From the NCBI RefSeq assembly GCF_020982545.1, contig NZ_JAJKLK010000003.1, positions 620,001 to 684,000 of the forward strand: DNA of 64,000 nt, in the 5' to 3' direction. This document shows, piece by piece, positions 1-7,627 of this stretch. The stretch's first letter is position 1. Each line of letters opens with the position of its first letter. Source of the DNA: Streptomyces sp. MNU76. Lineage in GTDB: Bacteria > Actinomycetota > Actinomycetes > Streptomycetales > Streptomycetaceae. The notes under the pieces were generated by a model. The model was not told the DNA's origin, did not search any database, and saw only the letters and a program-made list of their open reading frames with translations. The position numbers were made by a program, and so were the translations under genes.

Positions 1-1
1 C

Positions 2-292
2 AGCCGACCCATAGCGCGCTCGGTCTGCTGGGCCTACGCCCGCGACGCCCTGTTCGTCGCACGCGGCGGCGAACGCGTCCGGCCGCGCCTGACGCGCGAA
101 GCGATCGAGGGACGCGGCCGGCATGTTTTCGAGAACCTTGCCCGGATCGTCGAGCGCGGAGTCGATACCTATGACAGGCGCCAACTCGACTTGAGCATTG
201 AGGTCTTCCTGCACGGCACCGAGGCTCTCCTCATGCAGGCCCGTGCCGCTGCCGGACCGGCGGACGGTCGAGTGCCCGACACAACGTCGTGA
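2..292 (+). CDS. C-terminal part of an unrecognised protein
   Basis: An open frame enters from the left edge and runs 96 codons to a TGA at 290-292. The visible tail is rich in Arg, Glu and Ala and looks mostly helical, with a short polar end (GPADGRVPDTTS). I recognise no catalytic or DNA-binding motif. The start lies outside the window, so full length and family cannot be judged. The TGA is followed by DNA without a convincing gene, so the tail may itself be truncated. It could be the end of a helical regulator, but nothing in the sequence proves that. Confidence 0.4.
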   Translation, partial: SRPIARSVCWAYARDALFVARGGERVRPRLTREAIEGRGRHVFENLARIVERGVDTYDRRQLDLSIEVFLHGTEALLMQARAAAGPADGRVPDTTS

Positions 293-542
293 ACTGACGA
301 GCCTCGCCGCGTGCTCAGCAAGGTCCACACCGACCCGACCTGGGCGACCGCCCCGGTCAGGTCTCTGCTCGTCCTCACAAGCCGCGAAGTCTCCCGGTGG
401 CCGACGACCTTCACCGAAGTCATCCACCCATGACCAGCACGAGCATCCCGAACCCCGCGCACACCAGACCCGTGACCAGCAATTTCACGATGCACAGTGC
501 GCATTGAGCCGCACGGAGCCGCATCAAGGAGTACGCGTCCCC
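293..542. other. Gene-poor stretch with short broken frames
   Basis: I see no convincing gene here. A short frame from a GTG at 311 to a stop near 430 has Streptomyces-like codon use but only about 40 codons and no clear ribosome-binding site. The stretch sits between a gene tail and a truncated gene start, which suggests deletion debris. Confidence 0.35.
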
Positions 543-647
543 ATGTCTACCCTGCATTCTTGGACAACCACCCCTGCGCCCGAGCACATCAGCCGCCAGG
601 AACGGGACCAGCTCGTCGCCGTACAGCGAGAGGCATTCCGAGCCGAG
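543..647 (+). pseudogene. N-terminal fragment, possibly of an aldehyde dehydrogenase
   Basis: An ATG at 543 follows AAGGAG (about 526-531). It opens a frame of about 35 sensible codons with the segment LVAVQREAFRAEG, which resembles the first helix of coniferyl-aldehyde-type aldehyde dehydrogenases. From 648 the frame runs into a palindromic element and encodes nonsense. I read this as a gene cut short by insertion or deletion. The family assignment rests on one short helix and is weak; that the frame is interrupted is clearer. Confidence 0.3.
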
Positions 648-810
648 GGGGGTGTTTCGAAAGTCCCGCACAGCACCCACGGCGCCCGGCACGCACTCTC
701 GCCGCACCGGCCGAAACCCCAAGTACGTCCAGTACGAGGGCTTTCGTCCGGCACGCCGAGAGCACGCACCGGACACCGCGGGCACCGCACAGGACTTTCG
801 AAACACCCCC
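648..810. repeat. 163-bp palindromic element
   Basis: The outer 19 bases are a perfect inverted repeat (648-666 against 792-810). The complementarity continues imperfectly for about 70 bases per arm towards a centre near 729. In the first 60 aligned positions after the G-run I count 15 transition differences. Every one has C or A in the left arm opposite T or G in the right-arm complement, so all 15 would be G-U wobbles in RNA transcribed from the minus strand and A-C mismatches in plus-strand RNA. The right end touches the stop codon of the minus-strand tetR gene. A 10-base direct repeat, AGGCATTCCG, lies just outside both ends (631-640 and 812-821). It may be a MITE-like mobile element, a long structured 3' end of the tetR transcript, or both. 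Confidence 0.75.
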
Positions 811-1409
811 TAGGCATTCCGCTGCGTGTCCTGATCAGCAGCGGGCAGCAGTGCTTTCACGTGCTGCCACGCCTGTTCGACGGTGAGCGTGGTGTCGCCC
901 GTCAGCAGGGCCACGCTCAGCCCCTCCATGAGGGCGACCACTCGCTGGGTGAGCGTTTCGACTTCGTCGGTCAGCTCGTCGAGGATCCGGGCGATATCCG
1001 CGCGCCAGGCGGCGTCGAACTCGAGTTGAGCCTCGCGCAGGGCGGGCTCGTGCATCACCCGCGGCCACAGCTCGACCCAGAGCAGCCAGCGGGGGTCACC
1101 GGCGGCACGAGGGAAGTTGAGCATGCACAGGCTGTGCAGCCGCTCCTCGGCCGAGTCATCGGACTCCAGCAGAAGTGCCCGCTGCTCGGCCAGTTCTCCC
1201 TCGCTCCAGCGGAGCAGCTCCAGGAGCAGCCCGCTCTTGCTGCCGAAGTAGTAGGAGAGGTGACCGGCGCTCGTGTTCAGGCGACGCCCGAGCTCGGAGA
1301 GGCTCAGGTCAGCCAGACCGCGCTCGACGAGCAGCGCCCACGCCTCCTCCATGACCCGCTCGCGCGGACGCTCGAGTCGGCGGTGGCGCCTGAGATTTTG
1401 GTTGGTCAC
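810..1409 (-). CDS. TetR/AcrR-family transcriptional regulator
   Basis: This 199-residue protein has the TetR architecture. An N-terminal helix-turn-helix spans roughly residues 15-60 (LSLSELGRRL, then the recognition-helix segment SAGHLSYYFGSKSGLL), and a helical ligand-binding domain follows. The start is in the intergenic region shared with the divergent permease gene at 1486, a classic arrangement in which the regulator represses its neighbour. A perfect 7-1-7 dyad between them (1457-1471) is the obvious operator candidate. The C-terminus ends exactly at the edge of the palindromic element, so the last residues may have been altered by its arrival. The ligand is unknown; the neighbouring amidohydrolase stub and esterase suggest a small metabolite. 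Confidence 0.9.
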   Translation of the reverse strand: MTNQNLRRHRRLERPRERVMEEAWALLVERGLADLSLSELGRRLNTSAGHLSYYFGSKSGLLLELLRWSEGELAEQRALLLESDDSAEERLHSLCMLNFPRAAGDPRWLLWVELWPRVMHEPALREAQLEFDAAWRADIARILDELTDEVETLTQRVVALMEGLSVALLTGDTTLTVEQAWQHVKALLPAADQDTQRNA

Positions 1410-1456
1410 CTCTTGACTCTAGCCACGGGGAGCCGCACATTGGCGCGAGGCCCATT

Positions 1457-1471
1457 TTGAAAGCCTTTCAA
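1457..1471. promoter_or_regulatory. Candidate TetR operator, TTGAAAG-C-CTTTCAA
   Basis: A perfect inverted repeat of two 7-base arms around one C lies 15 bases upstream of the permease start and 48 bases from the divergent tetR start. Its size and place fit an autoregulatory TetR operator. A GAGGA ribosome-binding site follows at 1475-1479. Confidence 0.55.
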
Positions 1472-1485
1472 TCCGAGGAGTCGTT

Positions 1486-2877
1486 ATGGCATCGCCCCCT
1501 GGCGAGATCACCGCCGAGCCTCCCGCCGAACCTCCCGCCCGGGCGTCGAGACGGCTGAAGCCGGTGCTCGGCGTGACTGCGGTGATCCTGCTGACCGTCT
1601 CGTGCATCACGCCGGCCTCCAGCCTCTTCATCATCGTTCCGGAGCTGCTGGCCACGCAGGGCTCGGGCGTCGTCATCTCGTTGCTCCTCGGCGTCGTGGT
1701 CTCGATCGCCGCCGGCGCCTGCTACGCCGAACTCGGCACGCGCACCCCGAGCTCGGGCGGCGAGTACGCGATGATCACCCACACGATCGGGCGCACGCTC
1801 GGCTGGCTGACCTTCGTGCTGACGGCCGCCCTCCTCGTGATCATCCCGCCGATCATCGCGCTCGGCACGGCGGACTACCTGAGCTCCATCGCCGACCTCG
1901 ATCGGCCCACCACCGGTGCGGTGGTGATGCTGCTGGCCGCCTGCACGGCGATCCTCGATGTCCGCGCGAACGCGTTCGTGACCAGCTGTTTCCTCGCCCT
2001 GGAGGTCCTCGCGGCCGGGGTGGTCGCCTACCTCGGCTTCGCGCATGCCGAGCGCCCGGTGAGCACGTTGGTGCAGCCCGAGGCGCTGACCGACGGGATG
2101 CTTTCCCCGTTCACGCTCGGCGTCGTGGTGTCCGGGCTCGTCGTCGCGATGCTCATCGTCAACGGCTTCGGCACCGCGTCGTACCTGGCCGAGGAGATGA
2201 TCGAGCCTCGCCGTGACGTGGCGCGTGCGGTCTTCGGCTCGATCTTCGTCGCTGCGACGGTCATCATCGTGCCGACAGCCGCCGTCGTCGTGGGCGTCGG
2301 GTCACTCAAGGACCTGGGGGTGCTGGGCTTCCCCGACTTCGTCGAGGCATGGGCCGGCCCCGGCGTCGCTGCCGCGGTGAGCGCCGGCATCGCGCTGGCG
2401 ATCCTCAACGCCGTCATCGTGATGGTGCTGCAGAACGGCCGCGTGATGTACGCCTCGGGGCGCGACCAGGCGTGGCCTGCTCCGGTCAATGCCGCGCTCA
2501 CCCGGCTGCATCCGCGCTTCAACACGCCGGTCGTGGCGACGCTGACGGTAGCGCTGCCCGGCGCCGTGTTCGCCTACTTCTTCGACATCGAGTCCCTGCT
2601 GGGGATCACCGGCGTCGTTGTCGCCGCCGTCTACCTGCTGCTGGCCGTCGGGGCGCTCGCTGCCCGTCGTACGCCGCATGCCGGTTGGAAGATGCCGCTG
2701 TGGCCGCTGGCTCCGGTGGTGGTGATCATCGCCCTGGCCTACGCCGTGTCCCAGTCGGCTCCGATGGACCTGGTCATCACCGCCGGGATCGTCGCCGCCG
2801 CGCTCGGCTACGAGGTGCTGTACCTGCGCCCTCGTCGCGCCACCCGCTTCCTGGTGGACGCGAGGGAGGACCGATGA
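1486..2877 (+). CDS. APC-superfamily amino acid/amine permease
   Basis: The 463-residue protein is almost entirely hydrophobic and should form about 12 membrane helices. The first begins near residue 25. The early motif TPSSGGEYAMI resembles the glycine-rich unwound segment of APC transporters (usually GG.Y), and the segment FGTASYLAEEM resembles the later consensus that ends in E(E/A). Length matches the family (about 450-500). GAGGAG sits 6 bases before the ATG. It is divergent from the TetR gene and overlaps the next frame by 4 bases (ATGA at 2874). Substrate is probably an amino acid or amine; the sequence does not say which. Confidence 0.88.
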   Translation: MASPPGEITAEPPAEPPARASRRLKPVLGVTAVILLTVSCITPASSLFIIVPELLATQGSGVVISLLLGVVVSIAAGACYAELGTRTPSSGGEYAMITHTIGRTLGWLTFVLTAALLVIIPPIIALGTADYLSSIADLDRPTTGAVVMLLAACTAILDVRANAFVTSCFLALEVLAAGVVAYLGFAHAERPVSTLVQPEALTDGMLSPFTLGVVVSGLVVAMLIVNGFGTASYLAEEMIEPRRDVARAVFGSIFVAATVIIVPTAAVVVGVGSLKDLGVLGFPDFVEAWAGPGVAAAVSAGIALAILNAVIVMVLQNGRVMYASGRDQAWPAPVNAALTRLHPRFNTPVVATLTVALPGAVFAYFFDIESLLGITGVVVAAVYLLLAVGALAARRTPHAGWKMPLWPLAPVVVIIALAYAVSQSAPMDLVITAGIVAAALGYEVLYLRPRRATRFLVDAREDR

Positions 2878-3074
2878 ACCATCGGGACTCGTCACCAGTC
2901 CTGGTCCTGACCGGCGGGAATGTGCACATCGTCGACCCGGCCGTGCCGCACACCGTCGAAGTCGCGGGGCGCGACAACCGGATCGCCCGGGTCGGCGACG
3001 CCGCTGAAGCGCCCGCGTAGGTCGTCAACGCGATGTTGGCCAGCCTCGACCGCGAGGGCACGAATGTCCATTGA
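2874..3074 (+). pseudogene. Remnant of an amidohydrolase (YtcJ-like)
   Basis: The frame starts with an ATG overlapping the permease stop and reads LVLTGGNVHIVDPA, the typical first strand of imidazolonepropionase/YtcJ-type amidohydrolases. After about 48 codons it meets an in-frame TAG at 3018. The same frame then continues with MLASLDREGTNVH before a TGA at 3072; this resembles the later YtcJ segment in which 'LD..G..VH' precedes a metal-binding HAIGD. An N-terminal piece thus appears joined to an internal piece by a large deletion. The intact gene would have been translationally coupled to the permease, so the pair probably imported and hydrolysed one amide substrate. Confidence 0.6.
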
Positions 3075-3099
3075 GAATTCGCAACTGACAGGGGGCGTA

Positions 3100-4089
3100 G
3101 TGAAGATCAGCCAGCTCGACAGCCTCGATCCTGAGCTACGGGCACCGTTGGAAGAGCTCCTTGAGAACTTCCCCGGTGGGGTGTGTGCCATTGAGGACCT
3201 GGCGGAACGTAGGCGCATCGATGCCATGCATGCGGCAGAGATGGTCGAGGCGGTCAAGGCAGCTCAGACATGCTCCACCGAGGACGTGTGGGTGCCTGGT
3301 CCGGTGGGGTGCGCAGACGTGCCGGTACGCATCTACCGGCCCAGGCGGCTTGAGCGTGCCTCGCCCGCCGTGTTCTTCATCCACGGCGGCGGCATGTGCC
3401 TCGGTGACATCGACTACGAACACGGAGCGGCCGTAAAGATCTGCGAGGAACTCGGGGCACTCGTCCTCTCCACCGGCTACCGCAAGGCGCCTGAACATCC
3501 GCACCCGGCACAGGTCGACGACTGCTACGCCGCCCTCAGCTGGATGAGCAACAACGCGGCATCCCTGGACTTCGACCCAGCACGGTTGGCGGTCTTCGGG
3601 GGAAGCGCGGGTGGCAACCTGGCCCTTGCCACCGCCCTCAAGGCGAGAGACCTTGCAGGACCCGCGCTCTCCTATGTCATGGCCCTCTATCCGATGGTCG
3701 ACCACCGCAACACCACACCGTCGGCTCACGAGGTCACGGAGATCGGGGTGTGGGACCGAAGGAACAACGTCGAGGCCTGGGAGTGGTTCCTCGCCGGTCA
3801 GAAGCCTGACGGATATGCCGCCCCGCTGCACGCGGAGGACCTGGCCGGTTTGCCGCCAACGTTCATCGACGTCGGAACCGCCGATGTCTTCCGAGACGAG
3901 GATCTCGCCTTGGCACAGCGGCTCCTCGCCGCCGGTGTCGCCACAGAGCTACACGTCTATCCCGGCGTCTATCACGCTGCGGAGCACTACGCGCCCGACG
4001 CGGAAGCGGCCCGCCACATGTGGACGGTCCGGTTCCGAGCGCTTCGCAGGGCTCTCGGTATGCAGCCCGTTCGGACCGACGCCGAATAG
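3100..4089 (+). CDS. Alpha/beta hydrolase of the hormone-sensitive-lipase family
   Basis: The 329-residue protein carries the HSL oxyanion motif HGGG at residues 95-98 and the nucleophile motif GGSAG with Ser169. A late Asp in GTADVFRDE (about residue 262) and a His near 292 (GVYHAAEH) complete the triad. Such enzymes are cytoplasmic esterases/lipases acting on short or medium acyl esters. I chose GTG 3100 because AGGGGG lies 5 bases upstream; an in-frame ATG at 3064 would add 12 residues but has no good ribosome-binding site and lies inside the preceding remnant. Base composition is slightly less GC-rich than neighbouring genes, consistent with separate acquisition. The natural substrate is unknown. 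Confidence 0.85.
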   Translation: MKISQLDSLDPELRAPLEELLENFPGGVCAIEDLAERRRIDAMHAAEMVEAVKAAQTCSTEDVWVPGPVGCADVPVRIYRPRRLERASPAVFFIHGGGMCLGDIDYEHGAAVKICEELGALVLSTGYRKAPEHPHPAQVDDCYAALSWMSNNAASLDFDPARLAVFGGSAGGNLALATALKARDLAGPALSYVMALYPMVDHRNTTPSAHEVTEIGVWDRRNNVEAWEWFLAGQKPDGYAAPLHAEDLAGLPPTFIDVGTADVFRDEDLALAQRLLAAGVATELHVYPGVYHAAEHYAPDAEAARHMWTVRFRALRRALGMQPVRTDAE

Positions 4090-4490
4090 GAGCAGCCATG
4101 GCAATTGATCCCCGTCGGCGGCCCTGAGAGGGCGTTTGATCTAGCCTCGATCTTCCGCGCGCCCAGCAGACTGGAGGTCTTGATGTTGTAAGTGATCTTC
4201 GGTCGTAAGCTCGTTGTCGCCTGCCGGTGGAAGTCCGGTCCGGGTAGCTGCCAGGAGGCCCGGTAGCAGACTGGCGGCGTCGGGGCCCTCTCTGCCAGCC
4301 CTCAATGACATCACGCCGCAAAGGTCAACAACCATGCCTTTGGAGTCGCAGCCTGCCAGCCGACTTTCGTCCCTCGGGGCCTGGCCGGTGTATTTGACAC
4401 GGGACGGACCCGCGACCCGCTGCTTTGCTACCCACTCATTTCCTGGCTCTTGCGCTGATCGATTGCAGATGTGATCTCATCCGGACGCGG
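4090..4490. other. Gene-poor region with possible group II intron 5' fragment
   Basis: AGGAG precedes an ATG at 4098, but that frame stops after nine codons, so it is probably a severed gene start. Around 4211-4300 the plus strand contains GTCGCCTGC, then GGTGGAAGTCCGG and paired GC-rich segments. From memory, this GGTG(A/G)AAGTCC context is typical of domain I of bacterial group II introns. No reverse transcriptase or domain V follows, so at most a 5' scrap remains. The rest shows nothing I recognise. Confidence 0.3.
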
Positions 4491-5163
4491 TCAGTCGATG
4501 TCCGGATCATCGTCCTCTGCGAGGAGACGGGTGGCGAGGTCGTTGGCCCACTCCACGGCCCAAGCGCGAAGTGCCGTGATGGTGGTGTCATCGAGCCCAT
4601 AGGCGGCGAAGGCTTCGTCGTCGGTCCACTCGGCGCCCGTGAGGTTTGCCTGGAGATCCTCGCGCTCGAAGCGGCCGCGGGCGGCGGCCGAACTCCTCGA
4701 GCTCGGCATTGGTCCAGCGGCGGGAGGCCGCGAACACGTCGATCAGGTCGCGGGGCGCTCCGCGGTCGGCGAGGGCGCGGACCTTGGTCCCGATCACGTC
4801 CTCCTCGGCGAGGACGGGCCCGTACGGGCTCTGGGTGACCGGCCGCCAGAAGATCTCCTTGAGGATGTCGACCTCGCATTCTTGCCCGGTGGCCGGGTCT
4901 GTCACGGTGCAGCGGGCGGACAGCGGGGCGGTCTCCAGCGCGTGCACCTTCCAGCCGCGGGACTCCAGGCCGGCGCGGAGCGTGGCGGCGATGTCGGCCA
5001 TGGGCGCAGGGTTCTCGGTGGCGACGTCGAGGTCTTGGCTGGGGCGGTTCACGAGGCGATGTGCCCGCACGGCGTATCCACCGGTGAGAACCAGGGGATA
5101 CGGGGAACCGAGCGCGATCACGTCCGCCAGGAGCCGCGTGTGCAGCTCGGGCATGTCCGTCAC
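4491..5163 (-). pseudogene. AbiEii/AbiGii-type nucleotidyltransferase, frameshifted
   Basis: The first frame (about 160 codons from GTG 5163) has the family signature: LVLTGGYAVRAHRL, then SQDLDVAT, giving the GG...D.D nucleotidyltransferase motif. Later come EVDILKEIFW and EDVIGTKVRALADRG. Near 4680 the reading shifts: the protein continues in another frame as RGRFEREDLQANLTGAEW to a stop at 4491. One extra base (or two missing) in a GC-rich CGCCGCCCGCGG tract explains the break. In toxin-antitoxin and abortive-infection modules such proteins are the toxin partner. The GTG start overlaps the stop of the upstream gene (GTGA), indicating an original two-gene operon. A sequencing indel cannot be excluded. 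Confidence 0.7.
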
Positions 5164-5544
5164 GCGGCTGCCCGGGTGCGGGAGCGAGCTGGGGGAAGGC
5201 GTCTTCGGTGCGCACGGTGCGGCCGACGAGGGTGCGCAGTACCGGCCACAGCTGGAGGAGCAGGTCCTGGTTGAGGTAGCGGGGCAGGTCGTCGTGCAGG
5301 CCCTCGTGCAGGACGGCGCGGTACAGGCCCATGCGCTGGCGCGGCTTGCCCAGGCCGTACGAGGTCATCCCGGACCAGGCCATGAGCAGCGGCAGATCCA
5401 CCACACCGTGGGTGGCCCGTGCAACTCGTCCAGCGACTCCGGCAGACGGCGGCGGAACTTCTCCCGATACAGCGCGAGAGCCTCGGCGTCCGCGCCCGAG
5501 ACGTCCCTCGGGGAGCGGGCGGGGTGCTGTGGGCTGGAGGGCAT
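5160..5544 (-). pseudogene. Upstream partner of the nucleotidyltransferase, two frameshifts
   Basis: Starting at ATG 5544 (MPSSPQHPARSPRDV) the frame reads well to LPESLDELHGP near 5415. It then needs a one-base shift to continue as VVDLPLLMAWSGMTSYGLGK and RMGLYRAVLHEG. A second one-base shift near 5170-5195 is needed to reach the TGA at 5160-5162 that overlaps the next gene's GTG. From memory, proteins of this type commonly precede AbiEii-like nucleotidyltransferases in Streptomyces, but I do not know their function. Three indels in two adjacent genes point to real decay unless the assembly is error-prone here. Confidence 0.6.
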
Positions 5545-6224
5545 GACTCCATTGTGGCGGCCGGAGACAGTGCGAGGGTCATGATGTGTGAGCTGGTGTC
5601 CGGAGCGAGCGAGGGTGGATGCCCCGGTGAGCGGGTTGCCGCAGTCATGCTCAGCCCTGAGCAGGACGTCGGCCTTGACGCTCTGGGTGTCTGCACGACG
5701 GATGATGAGCCCGAAAACCGGCTCTGACCAGGGCTCTTCTGGGATCCTTCCAGGCCGGTGCCTCTCCGAATGCGCTCACATGGAGCGTGTTGCCATCCTC
5801 GAACCAGCCGCGAAGGGCTCGACCTGTTGTTTTGTCGGTGCGTGTTGTGTGCACTGATGCCCGGGAACGGGCAGTGCGAGAACGGACGGATATTCCGTCG
5901 CAGGACACGGTCGCCTCCGTGCCACCCGGTAGAAATGCCCTCCAGCAGTAGAGTCTGGCCGTCATCGAAGGTGGACTTCACAGGGTCCTTGGCGAACAGG
6001 TGCGGCCGAAAGTTCTCACTGTCTGCGTTTTGGCCGCAGCGGCGGTGACGTCGTGAGGTGGGCGAACAGGAAGTCATGCGGGCCACTTGTTGAGAAACCA
6101 AGACGGCGGCTGCCATTCGTTCTCCCCGGATTCTCCCCGGAGACTCCCCACGACCCTTCTTGGCCGGATCTGCAAGGGATACGCGAGCGAAATGCGAACG
6201 GCAACTGAGCGTCACGTCAGGATG
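5545..6224. other. 680-base region without a convincing gene
   Basis: Both strands are broken by stops or show poor codon bias. A minus-strand segment near 5850-6010 reads plausibly (DDGQTLLLEGISTGWHGG) but has no start, stop or partner that makes a gene, so it may be another relic. A perfect short dyad GACGGA-TAT-TCCGTC lies at 5885-5899. I see no tRNA or insertion-sequence ends. Confidence 0.45.
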
Positions 6225-7409
6225 CTAGAGCCAGTCCCGCCGCTTGAAAATCACATACAAACTAACGCAAACCACCCCCATCAGGCCGATCGCGAAGGGA
6301 TAGCCGAAGCTCCAACCGAGCTCAGGCATGTCCTCGAAGTTCATCCCGTAAATAGTTCCTACGAGTGTCGGAGCAAACAGAATCGCCGCCCACGAAGAGA
6401 TCTTCTTGATCTCCTCGTTCTGTTCGAAGCCCGCCTCCGCCAGGGCCCGCATCTCCGCGTTCTGCTGCTGCGTGACGAGGGTCGCGTTGACCGTGAGGAT
6501 CTCCGTGAGGGCCTGGCGGAAGCCGTCCACGCGCTCGCTGGTGTGGGTGACGTGGTCGGCGACGTCACGGAGGTAGCGCTGGAGCTCCTCGTCCGTCTCG
6601 TACTTGGTGAAGCCGGCCATGAGGCCGTGGAGCATGCCGACCAACGGGCGCGTGGCGCGCTGGAACTCGACCATCTCGCGCGAGAGTTCGTAGATGCGGC
6701 GGGAGACCTCCGGGTCGCCGCGGAAGACCTCCGTCTCGATCTCGTCGATGTCGTTCTGCACCCCCGCGACGACGGGCGCGTACCCGTCGACCACGGCGTC
6801 GAGGATGGCGTAGAGGACCGCCTCGGGGCCCAGCTTCAGCAGTTCCGGGTCCTCCTCCATCCGGCGGCGCACGGCCGACAGGTCCGGTGCCGCCCCGTGC
6901 CGGACCGTGATGACGAAGTCCGGCCCCACGAAGACGTGCAGCTCGCCGAAGTCCACCTCCTCCAGCGCGTCGAGGTAGCGCGCGGCGCGCAGGACGACGA
7001 AGAGGGTGTCGCCGTAGCGCTCCAGCTTGGGGCGTTGATGCGCCTCCATCGCGTCCTCGACCGCCAACGGGTGCAGGTCGAACTCGGCGGCCAGGGAGAG
7101 GAGTTCGGCCTCGGTCGGACGCGCGAGGCCGATCCATGCCATGCCCGCCGGGGCCCGGCGGAGTTCGCGGAAGGTGTCCGCGAGGGTCGCCGGGGAGGAG
7201 ACGCGTACTCCGTCCTGGTACAAGGCCGCCTCCACCACACTGGCCGCCCGCTCGGCCGCGGGCGGCGGCGACGGGTCCGGGCTCGGTGTCGTCGGCCCGC
7301 CGGGCGGTGTCGGCGGAGAGGGCAGCGCACGGCGCCAGACGGACTTCCGGCCGCTCTTGGATGTGGGGCCGGTGCTCTTCGGCGCCGGGCGGGCGCGTCG
7401 ATCGGCCAT
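6225..7409 (-). CDS. corA: CorA-type magnesium/cobalt transport protein
   Basis: This 394-residue protein ends with the CorA signature: a membrane helix (about residues 332-351), then YGMNF with the GMN selectivity motif, an acidic loop FEDMPEL, and a second helix before the basic tail KRRDWL. The long N-terminal part forms the cytoplasmic funnel domain, including the family's AVEDAMEAHQRPKLE segment. An unusually long Pro/Ser-rich tail (about residues 1-50) precedes it, as in many actinobacterial members. It is divergent from the winged-helix gene at 7628. CorA pentamers carry Mg2+ passively through the membrane. Confidence 0.95.
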   Translation of the reverse strand: MADRRARPAPKSTGPTSKSGRKSVWRRALPSPPTPPGGPTTPSPDPSPPPAAERAASVVEAALYQDGVRVSSPATLADTFRELRRAPAGMAWIGLARPTEAELLSLAAEFDLHPLAVEDAMEAHQRPKLERYGDTLFVVLRAARYLDALEEVDFGELHVFVGPDFVITVRHGAAPDLSAVRRRMEEDPELLKLGPEAVLYAILDAVVDGYAPVVAGVQNDIDEIETEVFRGDPEVSRRIYELSREMVEFQRATRPLVGMLHGLMAGFTKYETDEELQRYLRDVADHVTHTSERVDGFRQALTEILTVNATLVTQQQNAEMRALAEAGFEQNEEIKKISSWAAILFAPTLVGTIYGMNFEDMPELGWSFGYPFAIGLMGVVCVSLYVIFKRRDWL

Positions 7410-7627
7410 CGCGGATGCCTCCCGAGGTGCGCGGACTGGTAGGACTGTGTGATCACCTCACCCATCAGGATACGGACGGGACTGCGGACAGGACGCGAAC
7501 AGGGGGCCGGGCGTACGCGACACCGTCGCGCCCGTTGGTACCGGTGGCCGTGCCGGCGGCGGTGAAAACCGTGCGCCCTCGCCGTCGAGGACAGAAGTTG
7601 TCCGCGATGCCCGCTAGCGTGCACAGC

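Noticed and set aside
198..1460. 420-codon plus-strand frame across the palindrome and tetR
   Set aside because: It crosses a palindromic element and is antisense to a clear TetR gene; its composition is that of a shadow frame.
4491..5544. Programmed frameshifting in the AbiEii-like pair
   Set aside because: Three separate shifts in ordinary GC-rich tracts, without slippery sequence or conserved structure, fit mutation or sequencing error better.
5885..5899. GACGGA-TAT-TCCGTC dyad as an operator
   Set aside because: It lies in a region without a recognisable gene or promoter, so no target can be named.
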